A stretch of 64,000 nucleotides of DNA from Portunus trituberculatus (GCF_017591435.1 NC_059301.1:7130060-7194059); one strand, 5' to 3'; shown: positions 1 to 11,893, counted from the first letter of the stretch. Numbers and translations are program-made. The notes: generated from the sequence alone by a model not told the origin.

Positions 1-149
1 GGGGTCCGTGATTGAACTGGCGACCGCCGCTTTCGGCATGATCGGTGATGGCCTTGATGCATTGGTGAAGCACCTGAGCTGCTACTCCTACCACGTGAAT
101 GATGCCTCTCCTCTCCATCTCTGGATGACCTGCTTACACTCCTCTTGCT

Positions 150-270
150 GGGAACTAGGGTGGAGGCCACAAGCGGACATGACTCCCAACCTGGACGTGG
201 TAATCCGTGACATGTAGGTAACTTTAAACCACTCGACAAGTGACAAAGTGTTTAAGGCTGTACGTAGTGG
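150..270 (-). repeat. Fragment related to the SINE at 46503
   Basis: The block around 209-270 (TAGGTAACTTTAAACCACTC onward) is the reverse complement of the body of the tRNA-derived SINE at 46503-46836, with a few changes. The tRNA-like head is absent here, so this is a truncated or distantly related copy. Bases 1-150 look like a continuation of a repeat but were not identified. Confidence 0.6.
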
Positions 271-323
271 ATACCATAAACAACCACTGCCCAACATATT
301 ATAATTGTTAAAAAATGGCAGAA

Positions 324-462
324 TGGTAGGCCCAACCCTTACCATAGCACAATGGCAGGCCTAACCCATGCCACAAAACAAAACAAAATAATATTCGAAC
401 CTTGGCTAACTGGTAGGCCCAACCCATACCAAATAGTCAAATGGCAGGCCCAACCCATGCCA
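324..462 (+). repeat. Four 21-base mini-hairpins with covarying stems
   Basis: Units at 324-344, 353-373, 411-431 and 442-462 each read TGGYA, an 11-base GGCC-rich loop, then TRCCA. The stem alternates TGGTA/TACCA, TGGCA/TGCCA, TGGTA/TACCA, TGGCA/TGCCA, so each change on one side is matched on the other. Start-to-start spacing is 29, 58 and 31 bases. Confidence 0.75.
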
Positions 463-1528
463 TATATTCAAACTGAGTACCATGATTCGATGTATCTACG
501 TCTCCGATGACGTGGCAGTAGGTCTGGCAGAAAAAAACAGCGCCGTAGTGCGAAGATCAGACCGGCATGGGCGCGAACCAGCAACTGACAGTGTGGTATG
601 GAATAGTTGATCTCATGGGAATACTTACCTCAGCAGAGGGTGTTGATGAAGTAAAATCAGAGGGGCTTCAACCCCCTCCTCCTCTATCTGCCAATGCTTC
701 TGCTGTATTTCCACTTCTACTTTTGAAAAGGAATAATATAACTAAATAATCACCAACTGTTCCAGGTCTGGGCCAGGAACTGCAGACATATATTTTGCTG
801 CCTCACAATTGTGACAAAAAAAGATATATCATGATCCATTAAATCCCCTCGTTGAATGGTTACAAGTGGTTCCTCGATTAAATGCTGTCAGTATATTAGC
901 ACATGAGTGTATATCTGGTGTATGGTTGCCTAATGTATGTTCACTAGGTTAATTTGGATGTAGTAATCTAGAATAGCCTACACATTTAACTGCTAGGAAT
1001 TTGTTGGAAAATGCAAATTGTGTACTTTACTTCACTGTTTAAGACATTCATTTTTACCTAAATGGTTTGTTAGGTAAGTTTATCTGTGATGTGACACACA
1101 TAAAATAGCACTAATTTCTCCAGCTTCTTTTATCATTACCATTAGGGTTTGTTTGAAATAACAAAGATCATTATTGCTGTATTGGGATTGATAGTAACAG
1201 ATGACAAATTTACTGCTTCTGTTTGTTGTTGTAATGTTTCCAAATTAACTATCATCTGTGCAGCCAAGCTTCCTCATACTCTTTTTTTTTCATCCATACA
1301 TATATATTTTCATTGCATATACAGTATTGGGAATTAGTATACATAATATTTCCCTCACCCTGCCATCTTTAATATAATAAAGTATTTACTCTATAGGAAA
1401 AGAAAATGTACATTATCTATATATTCTTTATTAAGTTAAGTTTGTATACTACAATGTTTTAGCCATCTTTCATACAAAAATATATGAAAATGAAATATAT
1501 GTGTATCAATTGGCCTTACTCTTCACAT

Positions 1529-1530
<2 letters not shown>
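463..1530. other. No recognisable gene
   Basis: AT-rich sequence with only short random reading frames. I see no domain, splice-supported exon or terminal repeat. Confidence 0.5.

Positions 1531-1597
<67 letters not shown>
1531..1597 (+). repeat. (TA)n microsatellite
   Basis: Uninterrupted alternating A/T ending in TA directly at the CAG of the element at 1598. Confidence 0.97.
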
Positions 1598-1600
<3 letters not shown>

Positions 1601-1848
1601 TCAACCCTCGGATATCGCGACTTCGGCTATCGCGTTTTATTGTTATCGCGCACCCATGAAAAGCTGCTAAAATTTCATTATCGCGACCTCAGATGCCTGC
1701 TATTGCGTGCCCTGCCATGACGTCATGGAATATCTGAGCGCTTATTGGCCAAAACCGCCTTCCCGCCAAGATCAATTCGGCTACCGCGTTTTCGGCTATG
1801 GCGTGGCTATTTTGGTCCCAATTGGGCGCGATAGCCAAGGGTTAAGTG
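1598..1848 (+). mobile_element. Tigger/pogo-type MITE, 251 bases
   Basis: The left end CAGTCAACCCTCGGATATCG is mirrored by the right end, whose reverse complement starts CACTTAACCCTTGGCTATCG. TA flanks both sides (1596-1597 and 1849-1850). The interior carries repeated TATCGCG-like words and no coding sequence. CAGT...-type ends and TA duplication fit pogo/Tigger-class non-autonomous elements. Confidence 0.8.
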
Positions 1849-1859
1849 TATATATATAA

Positions 1860-1918
<59 letters not shown>

Positions 1919-1924
1919 TATATA
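1849..1924 (+). repeat. (TA)n microsatellite between two TA-target elements
   Basis: TA-rich array with occasional AAA interruptions, bounded exactly by the right end of one element and the left CAG of the next. Confidence 0.95.
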
Positions 1925-2868
1925 CAGTAAAGTCCCGGGTTACATCGGTCTCGTGTTACGTCAAACTCGTAGTTATGTCAGTCCACTATAAGGCAATTTA
2001 AGATTAAAAAAATTGAAAATTATAAATTGTAAAGTGCGGGATTTATTGTTATTGTTGGTGGTTGCCCGCCACACCGCCCGCCTCACGCTTGAATACAATA
2101 ACACCCTGCCTCAGTTCCACCACACCGTCGCCCCTGGCAAGAGTGTTATCCTACTTCTGCGTTTACTGACTCAAGTTCTTAGTATCTTGCTCAATGGCAC
2201 CAAAGAGAAAACTTCTTAGTGACAGCAGTGATGCTAAGAAAAGGAAAACCATTATGCTACAAGAAAAGAGGACATAATTAAAAGACATGAGAAGGAGGCA
2301 GCAGCTGTGTGTGAGGGAGGGAAGAAGAAAATGGGAAGCCCGTTACCATGACAACGGGAGGTTGACGACCTTGAGGGCTCGCACACCCATCACAACAATA
2401 ACAACTCCGGAGCCTTCGCCTGGGCCACACGACACTCGCAGCTCACTTGCACCGTCTGCGCCTGTCTGCTGATCCCTATTGCCCTTTCCTATTGCATTTC
2501 CTGCCCTGCTGCCCACGCTTCTACTCCCACCGCACTGCACTACGCTCCCAGCTGTCCACCCTGTGGGCGTCACAACATTCGACCTGCCCACCCTCCTGGC
2601 AGCCTCAGGCATCCACCCCTCTCAGCAACCTGCAGTCCTTCGTGTTCGTGGCCCTAATCAACAACAAAAACAAGCTTGTGTTTCATATTCCTACATAGTT
2701 GTAAATAATATAACAATATAACCTTTAACTTACCTGAATGACCATAAACAATGATTGGTTGAAAACTTGATAATATGCTTTGAAATGTATGGAAACTCGA
2801 GTTACGTACAAAATCGACTTGCATCATGTTTCAGGAACGTAACTCTGACGTAAACCGAGACCTTTCTG
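1925..2868 (+). mobile_element. Tigger-like DNA transposon remnant, 944 bases
   Basis: Left end CAGTAAAGTCCCGGGTTACA and right end (reverse complement CAGAAAGGTCTCGGTTTACG) are inverted copies, with TA on both sides. The interior retains a start codon and a pogo/Tigger-type N-terminus at 2194-2277, while the rest of the transposase is lost or scrambled. Confidence 0.8.
2194..2304 (+). pseudogene. Tigger-like transposase N-terminus, frameshifted
   Basis: ATG at 2194 opens MAPKRKLLSDSSDAKKRKT followed by IMLQEK. After a shift the frame resumes with DIIKRHEKEAA. This is the typical start of pogo/Tigger/jerky-type transposases, a basic Ser/Lys leader followed by the first helix-turn-helix (EK-DIIKRHE). 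A stop after codon 27 and the frameshift make it non-functional. No CENP-B or DDE domain follows within the element. Confidence 0.65.
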
Positions 2869-3440
<572 letters not shown>

Positions 3441-3442
3441 GG

Positions 3443-4340
3443 AACTTTGGGCGGACGAAAGACTATACTTATAGTGGCGCGTAAGTGCAGTGTGACCCAG
3501 AGAACTCTGAACATTATTCAAAGATGGCTTGAGGCCCTCGCATTCATAGCAAGGAACTTAAGGCCAGGAACCCTCTTTACTGGCTGGGTGATTGAAAGAA
3601 GTGTGCGGAGATATGTGAAAGGCGACATGTGATACCGGAGTTGCTGTGCAGTTTCAAAACTTGGCTTTACACAATGGTCACCGTAACAGTTGGCTTGCAT
3701 TTTGTGTTTCAGCATAAAGATTGGGACTTAGATAAGTGGCATAGAGTACTTTGGTCAGATGAGGCAAGCTTTCAGGTTACAGACAACCAGAGAAGCTGTG
3801 TGTACCGCAGACTCGGTAGTAACCTGTTATGATCCACGCTACACAACACCCACATTAAAACCCAGATTCTTTGATGGTGTAGGGTTGTTTTTCTTACTGT
3901 GGTCTTGGAAAATGAGTGTATTTGCCTAAGAATGTTCGTAAGAACCAAAATAACTACTTTGATCTAATTCTAGATGAGTTAGATGAGTGTATGGAAAAGT
4001 GCAATGCTGATACCTTCATGCAAGATGGTACACCGTGCCATACGACAAAGTTAATTGTTGACTGGTTTGATTTCTGCAATGTCAACCTTTTAAAACCTTG
4101 GCCTGCAAATTTGCCAGACCTTAACCCTATAGAAAATATCTGGGCGTACATAAAACTGAAGCTAAAGGAGAGAGATACCTCCTCCCTCCCATGCCTCCAA
4201 GCCGCTATTCAGGACATATGGGACAATATTGAAGCTCAGTATCTCCACCACCTGGGTGATTCACTTCCCAAGAGACACTCAAGGTCAAGAAGGTACAAGG
4301 GCACCCTATCAATTACTAGTTTAGGTGAATACCCTCATTG
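3443..4340 (+). pseudogene. Tc1-like (DD35E-spaced) transposase, broken
   Basis: Three frames together give a Tc1/mariner transposase. RRYVK from the N-terminal HTH region and HKDWDLDKWHRVLWSDEASF (first catalytic D) come near 3715-3770. CDPRYTTPT follows in another frame near 3830. The last block, 3916-4341, holds MQDGTPCHTTKLIVDWF (second D), LPDLNPIENIWAYIKLK (E) and DSLPKR. By my count 35 residues lie between the second D and the E. Several frameshifts and stops show it is inactive. The terminal repeats of this element were not found. Confidence 0.8.
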
Positions 4341-4644
4341 AAACATATTTTCTGTGTCATTAATCTCCTTCTCAGGATGTCACAGGTACCGCGCCTTCCG
4401 CTCTGACCAGCAGTGTATGTTGTGATGACGAATGGGGGGGATAGTGAAGTTAGCGTTTGCAGCACTATTTGGTTGGCACCATTGAAATTGGTTGCAGTGG
4501 TGGTGCTGAGGGGATACCAGATGTGAGTGACAGGAAACAGGTGGATAAACTGACCGTAATTGGCTCATGGGTGAGCCAATAGGAATAGAGTAGTGTAAGA
4601 GGGGGGGTAAATAAGTAGGTCACAGCTTGGCTTTCCTGCTTTAA

Positions 4645-5844
4645 GGTGGAAATTCGTTAATTTGGTCAAAAAAATTGAAAAATTGGAAACTTGGTACTTG
4701 GGTTCGTCTCTGGAGAGGGAAGCCATGGCCGAAGTTGCCAGGCACATAACGCACTGCTTACCTGGTAATGGCGGGTTTAAAGGGCCGGCCCTTTCAATAC
4801 CCAAGCGTGCATACGCCCCTTTTTCTTCTAGTCTTTGTTTTGCTTGTATTTATTTTTTTTTTTTTGAGCTGTTTTATTTATTTTTGCGTGATGTACGATA
4901 GTTTAGTATCAGGCAGTGAGGGTGAGGAAGACGCTACTCCCTCAGTACCAATCGATACAGCCTTAGGGAGTGCGCGTGCGTGCAGCCTACCTGTTGATCG
5001 TATTTTACACGTGTTGGGTTCCCAAATTGTGACAATGTTGACGTGTAAGGCCATGATGTAACATGGCCTGAAACTATCTAAACAGCCACTACCAGCCTCC
5101 AAGCAGTTGTCAAGGGATTATGTAAGTACATATCTGAGTTTGGTACATATTGGAGTGAGTTATTTTTTTTTTTTTATACCATGTGGGCTTTTCACGGGAA
5201 TTTATGGGCTAAAGGGGATACTTTTTAGGGTACCTCCTATCTTAAAGCCCACCTGCTAGGAAACCGTTGCCCCGAGTGAGGAAGCGAGTTATGTGGGGGT
5301 TTTGAAGATGTTCACAGAAAATGCGTTTTCTCGACTTTCAGTTTTTCAGCATATACTGTTGAATAACTTTTTCAGTAATTGGTCAATTTCAAAAATTTTT
5401 GCAGCAAAATGATCAACAACCTCATCTTAACAAATGCTAGCATGATAATGCATGAACTCACTCAAATAAATTTACAACAGGCTTATAAACTCAAATTTTG
5501 ATGAAAAAAAGGTAACAATTTGGCGTGTAATGAAATTGTTATAACATAGGTTATGTGTATGCCGATGCTAACATTTATTTGTTGTTATGTATATTATATG
5601 TGGTTAAGAGGAAATTGCCACACTGTTATTAGTTTTGATTTTATAATGGTATTTTGAATTATTTTCTTATCGCCGAAAAAATATTTATTGCAAAAAAACT
5701 ACGCCACATTTGTGTACCAAATTAACACTGAAGACGTACACCATAAACGTACACCTTGTGTATAAATATTATTGAATTCGGTGAAAAAATAGCAATGGGA
5801 GAGCCAAAAAACCGATATTGATATCGAGTCATCGAATTACCACC
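4645..5844 (+). mobile_element. TTAA-flanked element with GGTGG ends, 1200 bases
   Basis: TTAA at 4641-4644 and 5845-5848 flank GGTGGAAATTCG on the left and its near inverse CGAATTACCACC on the right (one mismatch in 12). TTAA duplication is the hallmark of the piggyBac superfamily. The interior is AT-rich with poly-T runs. A short frame at 4890-5061 with an acidic SGSEGEEDATPS segment resembles the acidic starts of piggyBac transposases but is too short to assign. Confidence 0.5.
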
Positions 5845-5848
5845 TTAA

Positions 5849-6451
5849 GGCTGTAAAGGCCCACGCCACTTAGAAAAGTGGCAATCTAAGAAGAAGAATT
5901 GGGTTCCCCCTTCTTACCCCCGGTCAGCCATCGTCTTCTCTCCCCTTCACCCTCAACGTCCCTGAGTCTAGTCGCCATATCTTTTTCTTCGGTCCTGCTC
6001 TTCTCCCCAGTCAGTTGCCGTGTCTTCTCTGCCCTTCACTCTCGTTGTGCCAGCTAGTACTCTGTGTGCCACCCTGTACTGAACTGTATTACACACTAGT
6101 AAACTGAAGGAGTTGTGCCAAGTGTTTTCTGTACCCTGCCTCTCTGAGTAAGTCTGCCTGAGTCTGGTGAGTACTCGTGCCTCGCTTTCCCTTGCTAGCC
6201 TCGAATCTTCACCGAAAATTATCCCTGTGTCTGTTGCCGTCCCGTCCTGAGTTCTCCTGGGCTGCTGCTGTGGTAAGTGAGTTCCTGTCGTGGTTGTGGA
6301 AGCTGTGAGGACGAGGGGTCAGTGTAACAATTATAAAATTTTTTTCCTTTTTCAGATCCTCAATTTTTGATAGAATCTTCTCAAATGTTTCGATGTATTC
6401 TGAAGTAGCTGTGAAATTTACTCTCATCATTAATAAGACGAGAAAACAAAG
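5849..6451. other. Unassigned CT-rich sequence
   Basis: Pyrimidine-rich sequence with repeated TGCCTGAGTCTGGTGAGTA-like words and no coding exon recognised. It opens TGTAAAGGCCC and has TGTAACA near 6326-6332, so a solo LTR was considered and not accepted. Confidence 0.35.
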
Positions 6452-6453
6452 TA

Positions 6454-7908
6454 CAGTAATACTCTGCTTAACAAACATTCATTTAACGAATTTCCGGTTT
6501 AACGTACTATATAAAGTTAGACCAAAATCCGCATAACGTACAACCACATCCGTTTTAGCGAATTTTCTGGGTTTAAATTTGCTGGGTGAGGGACCGAACG
6601 CGGTAGTTTCGCTGTGATTGGCTGGCTCCCGGCCTGTCTCTAGCGCTCCTGGAGCTGGATCCAAGATTCTTTAACAATGTCAGAGCAATCTCTTGCAGCG
6701 AAATGGCATCCATGAACGCTTGGAGGGACGATGACAAGGTTGCTTTCAGGTTGCTCTGAGGTTGCTGGAAACACCACCTCTGGAGGTGGTGTTAATGTCT
6801 TATATATGCATTTATGTTCACAAAACAACATTTCTATTAGTTTTTACAAACCTTCCCCCCAAGAAAGGATTGTTTTGTAATGCATAAAGTGAAATCTTAC
6901 ATGGAATACCAAAACATAAAACAGAGATGAGATGAGCCACAGACGAAGTGGGAGACTCGCGGCCACTCGGCCGCTTCTTCTTCTTGTGACCCTTTTGCTT
7001 GCGTGTTACTTTCATCATGATGTTTATGTTTTCACTCCTCTCTTATCTGCTATAATGGATATCATATCACTGAGTGATAGTGAATTACTAATGAAATACC
7101 GCAGTATTTTATTAATAATTCACTGTCACTCAGTGCCACGGAGTCGAGGTTATCCTCATGGCATGAGCGTATATGAATACTAAGATATGATATCCATTAT
7201 AGGAGGCAATAGAGGAGTGGAAACAAATATCATGGGGAAAGACAACACGCAGGCTAAAAGGGTCACAAGAAGAAGAAAAAGCGGCCGAGTCGCCGCGAGT
7301 CTCCCGCTTCGTCTGTGGCTCATCTCATCTCTGCTTTATTTTTTGGTATTCCAAGTAAGGTTTCACTTTATGCATAACAAAACAATCCTTTCTTGGGGCA
7401 AGGTTTGTAAAAAGCTAATAGAAATGTTTTGTGAACACAAATGCATATATAAGACAGTAACACCACCTCCAGAGGTGCTGTTCCCAGCAACCTCAGAGCA
7501 ACCTGAAAGCAACCTTGTCACCGTCCCTCCAAGCGTTCATGGATGCCATTTCGCTGCAAGAGGTTGCTCTGACGTTAAAGAATCTTAGATCCAGCTCCAA
7601 AAACCTAATAGAAATGTTGTTTTGTGAACATAAATGTGAGAATGTGAGAGAATTTGTACGTAGCTCCTCTAACTTCCAATCACTCATATGACATCATAAA
7701 AGTAGTAGTAAACCAGTGGCCTAATATGCTGCCAAATGTATATATAATTTTTTTTTTTTTAACCCATGTGGTATGTTGGGGACTAGCCCAGAACGCATTC
7801 CCCCTATTTCCATTATTTCCTATGGGAAAATTATGTCCGCTTAACGAATTTTTGCTCTACGAACAACTTTGACACCCCCTATCCTGTTCGTTAAGCGGAG
7901 TAGTACTG
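6454..7908 (+). mobile_element. FB foldback element, copy 1 (1455 bases)
   Basis: Ends CAGTAATACTCTGCTTAA (left) and TTAAGCGGAGTAGTACTG (right) are inverted, with TA on both sides (6452-6453, 7909-7910). Inside, bases about 6647-7100 and 7103-7605 are near-perfect inverted copies around a centre near 7101, so most of the element could fold into one long hairpin. The left arm lacks roughly 60 bases near the centre that the right arm retains. No transposase is present; reading frames on the two arms are mirror images and are not genes. Confidence 0.85.
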
Positions 7909-7910
7909 TA

Positions 7911-8149
7911 TGTGGAATTCTCCTTCATTCTTCCTCTCTTGCAACATAGGATGAACCCATGATCTCTTTCTTTTTTACTTTTTTTCTTCTTCAAGTGCAA
8001 TGGCTATTATTGCCAAATCAGCTTGAGAAAAGTCACACATGACTTCCACTGGTGTTGAGAGGGAGGAAATGATGGGAGCGAGAGTGGAGTGAGAGCAGAC
8101 CGGACATGGGTGAATGCACCAGGACTGTGACCAGCGCGAGACCGGAGCG
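7911..8149. other. No feature recognised
   Basis: Short T-rich and G/A-rich stretch between the FB element and the piggyBac-type relic. Confidence 0.4.
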
Positions 8150-8903
8150 ATTTTTTTCTATCATGTATTGGTGCACCAATGTACCAGGCATAAGTTAGTG
8201 CATATATGAACTAGTTCACAACGCATTGATGATATATTCTTGTTTTGTTCTTTGGTGTAGTTTTTATGATACATATATGAGTTAGTAGGGATACATGCTG
8301 TATCTAGGAATACTATGAAGTGTGTTTTTCTTGTTTCAACAGAAATTGAACCAACTGTCTTTTTTTTTTTATGTTTTTTGCTGAGTGGTATTTTCTTCAT
8401 AAATATTCTTTCATATGTTAGAATAATCCAGTATTTCACATAAGTAGTTATTCTGTTTTTCTTTTCACATATATAGCCTACTTATTACCATCTAATAGGT
8501 GACTATGGAACATTATTTTTTTTCTGTTATGAAAGCAAAATTTTTATTCAGTTAGGAATCTTTATTTATGTTATTTGCTATGGGGGTAATTTTCCTATAC
8601 AGTTGATTACTGTTACACGATGCAATGCTTATATTTTGCAAGTAGAATGTCTCAAAACTTTATATGTCTTTTAAATGTTTTTTTTTTTGCATATATAATC
8701 AACACCATACCATCGTTAACTTAATACATGGTACCATTATAGCAAATCTGCAGCCACAAAAAATACAACATTACACACAAATTGCTTATATGATTATATT
8801 TGCAAAAGTTTACAGAATGGGTTATTCAGGTCATAGATGTACCAATAAACAACAAGTGAAACAATTGTTCGGTACACATGTGGTCCGATATGTGGTTAAC
8901 ATG
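8150..8903 (+). mobile_element. piggyBac-type relic related to 21561-22736
   Basis: Blocks near 8160-8245 (TATTGGTGCACCAATGTACC) and 8830-8903 (TGGTCCGATATGTGGTTAAC) match the left-internal part and right end of the piggyBac element at 21561-22736 in the same order. It ends at TTAA (8904-8907). The left end was not found and the transposase C-terminus is not recognisable here, so it is a decayed or deleted copy. Confidence 0.6.
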
Positions 8904-8921
8904 TTAAATCTTTCTTTATAG

Positions 8922-10163
8922 ATAAGGCCCTTCATTTCTGGCATCAATTTTGTCCTTTGGATTTTTTAAAAATTTCTTAATATTCTTTTGCATGTGTGGA
9001 GATCACACCATTGCTGGATATTGAAGTCTGGATCTTATCATGGTGGTTATATTTTTTTCATCATACTCTTATCCATGTAATCAAATATGTATAACCCTGA
9101 TATTTGTTAGCATCTTATATGTTGAAGTAAATAACCCATGTATGTGTCTTTCTGGGGGCAGGATGTCTTGTATAACCACTCCCTTCCTCTTCATTATAAT
9201 CTCCCTTCCGATTTTGTATTCCTGTGTTGGTCTTCTATTACTTTTACCCATTTGCATCACATGGCATTCTTAGCATTAAATTAATAATTTCCAATTTTGG
9301 CTCCACTCCCAGATCTTGTCAATATTTCCTTGCAATTCAACACAGTCCTCATTGCTCTTTATTACTCTCAACAGTTTCACATCCACAAACAAATTCATGT
9401 TGCTACTCAAGCCCTCTTTTATATCATTAATATATATCTGGAACATTACAGATACCAGAACTGAATCCTGCTGAATGCCATTAGTTGCTGTGCTCCAACA
9501 TGATGCGGTGTCTCTTACCACAGCCCTCATTTCTCTTCTGTTAAGTAGTCTCTCATCCAGCTTAAGATATTTCCTTGTATTCCTCCTATGCATTCTATTT
9601 TCCATAAGAATCTTTTATATGGTAATCTGTCAAAAGCCTTTTTAATATCGAAATACACTGTGTCGACCCATCTATTTCTTCCTTGTACCTCATCTATTAC
9701 TCTTATGTAAAAACTTGGTAGATTTGTTATACACAACCTTCCTTTTCTAAAACCAAATCAGGAGTTAGTTATCATTTCATTTTCCTTCAGATATTCTACT
9801 TATTTCTTCTTGATAACAATTTTGCATATCTTTCCCACAACACTAGTCAGTGACACTGGTCTATAATTCAGGGGCTTGGTCATTTTTTCTCCTTTGTACA
9901 TTGGCACTATATTTGCTCTTTCCCATTACCTTGGTACTCTCCCTTCCATCAAAGACCTGTTGATCACATCTCAAACTGGGTTCACCAATCATTCTCTACA
10001 TTGTCTCAGTGTTCATCCTGGCACTCTGTCTGGCCTCATTGCTTTTCTAACATTCACCTTCTCTAATAAACTGGTAATTTTTCTGTTTATGCACCATAAG
10101 GTTGTTTAGTCCTTCCTCCATTACTCTGTCATTTGTTTCTGTCAAATTTCCTTCTACATTAAC
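8922..10163 (-). mobile_element. Jockey/CR1-like LINE fragment
   Basis: Read on the minus strand, the translation gives degenerate reverse transcriptase pieces: LDERLLNRREMRAVVRD, VSVMFQIYINDI, NLFVDVKLLRVIKSNEDCVE and, upstream, DTVYFDIKKAFDRLPYKRFL. These match the same LINE family seen in better condition at 51738-55770. The catalytic FADD is changed to FVD. The 3' untranslated tail and the endonuclease are missing. Confidence 0.8.
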
Positions 10164-10164
10164 A

Positions 10165-11180
10165 TGTTGCCTGCAATTGTCAGTGTGGCAAACTTGCCTG
10201 CACTGTGATGCAAATAAATTGTTGTCAAGCCAGTGAAGTGAGACAAGCAAAGTGTTGTCTGGGAGAACACCCAAGTGAACTGGCAACCTCAAAGTGTTTG
10301 CCCACTGTTGGGTTGCATTGCATTCTGTGAAAAATCACAGGGGTTGAGATTGGGTGAGTGTGCTGGCCATTGAATGTCACTGCATACGGAACATAAACGT
10401 CCTGGAAACATTTCTTTCAGAGTTTCCACTGATCTTCTTGCTTTGTGTGAGGTGGCTCCATCCTGCAGAAACCACACATTCTAACTGTGAAGATTGTTTA
10501 CTTTTGGTTCCAGAAATGTCAGCAGCATCTCTTTATATTAGACAGATGTAACTGTAACCAAGTGGTTTCTTTCCTCAAGAAAATAAGGAACCCATACACC
10601 TAATTTCGAAACTGCGCACCATGCAGTCACTTGTTCACTGTGTAGAGATCTTTCATTAAGCTGTCTAGGGTTATTTTCTGCCCAAAAATGAAAATTTTGC
10701 TTATTCACGCAGCCTGAGAGATGAAAGTGGGCTCCATCAGTTGTGAGAAGAACAGCATTTACAGGAACATTTTGAAGGACATTGTCACAACATGACATAC
10801 AATCTTCCCAGTTTCGTTCATGTGGTTTGTGAGCAATGGTTCATTATTTAATTGTATGGATGGAACTGCAGGACTGTTCAATCAGACAATCCAAAGGCAA
10901 AAGCATGTTTGTGAGCTGAACGTGTAGGAGACTGAGTAACAGAAAGTCTTACAACTTGAATACTGTCTGGAGTTTGAGTGCTTTGTGGTCTTCCAGGTGG
11001 CTTTCTTTTAAGTGATGAACCTGTGGCTCTGAAATCTGCAACCTAATGATTTTATATCTGGAACAGCATTCTGACCTAATATATAATGAGCTTGAAAAGC
11101 TCTCCGTGTTGTAATTTACAGATTCACCATTCTTCAAAAACGTTTCTACAGCAAAAGCATATGTGCACCAGTCCAAACCA
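10165..11180 (-). pseudogene. DD41D-type mariner transposase, broken
   Basis: The minus strand starts at 11176 with a YAFAVETFLKNGES block, the usual N-terminus of this transposase group. A frame at 10798-10538 follows with TTDGAHFHLSGCVNKQNFHFW (first D in TDGAHFH). A frame at 10477-10289 has WFLQDGATSHKAR and WPAHSPNLNPCDF, the second and third catalytic acids. The last two Asp are 41 residues apart by my count, which is the spacing of the DD41D family. Frameshifts separate the blocks. Terminal repeats were not identified. Confidence 0.8.
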
Positions 11181-11329
11181 TATTGCTAGATGGAAAAAAT
11201 GGTAAGTCATTAGCTAAATGAAAACATCATTGGCACTTCATAAGTTCATTAGCAATGCATAGGTGAAAGTTTAGAATGTGGGAGGTATTTCTGCCGCACC
11301 CCTTATTGCCAACAGTCACACTTTCTTAT

Positions 11330-11893
11330 AATCAGGAACCATATGTAAATAAGCCCTGATGTCCTTGGCCAAAACTTCTGTAACAGCAAGGCCATTAGCA
11401 TCATCAACATCAAAAGCTGTTCCTATCTCATAGCCAACAATCATATATTGATGTGAAGGTACAGGAAAATCTAGAAAATTGCCTGCTGAACTAGTAGATG
11501 CCCCCCCATATTAACTTGGTAAGCAACATGTGAAGACGGAATAGTAGTTGGGTATGCAGGCCCACTACTTGTACCATGTGACAACCCCCTGTGATACAAC
11601 AGATTGGGTTACATCATCCACATTGGCCTCTCCATCACCACTGGTGCCACTGTAACTCAACAACATTGAGTTCTTGTTCACCTCATTTGCCAAAAGCTTT
11701 AACCAACACTGGTAATATTCTTTCACCACTGAACTGCAGAGACTATCCTCTGGTTCAAGAGGCTGAGAAGAGCCAGTCATTGGGAAAAGATGATCATCTT
11801 CATGACTGGGTGATAAACACATAACCTTGCTAGGTGGCTAGATCTTGCTGTTGCCAGAATCTGAAGAGGAGCATTAGGTTGCTTGCTCACCAT
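11330..11893 (-). pseudogene. Unidentified frameshifted coding relic
   Basis: Several frames joined by shifts read like one degraded protein. An ATG at 11893 gives MVSKQPNAPLQILATARSS. A frame at 11822-11565 gives EDSLCSSVVKEYYQCWLKLL and ANEVNKNSMLLSYSG. Another follows with SGPAYPTTIPSSHVAYQVNM, and the last gives VPSHQYMIVGYEIGTAFDV and VTEVLAKDIRAYLHMVPDYK before a stop near 11325. No introns are visible, which suggests a processed pseudogene or part of a mobile element. I do not recognise the family. The composition (balanced hydrophobic and acidic residues across consecutive frames) is what argues for former coding function. Confidence 0.35.

Noticed and set aside
324..462. CRISPR-like array
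   Set aside because: Only four units, irregular spacing, eukaryotic context, and units that are self-complementary rather than repeat-spacer.
5851..6332. Solo LTR with TGT...ACA ends
   Set aside because: No target duplication, no matching partner LTR, no primer-binding site that I can recognise.
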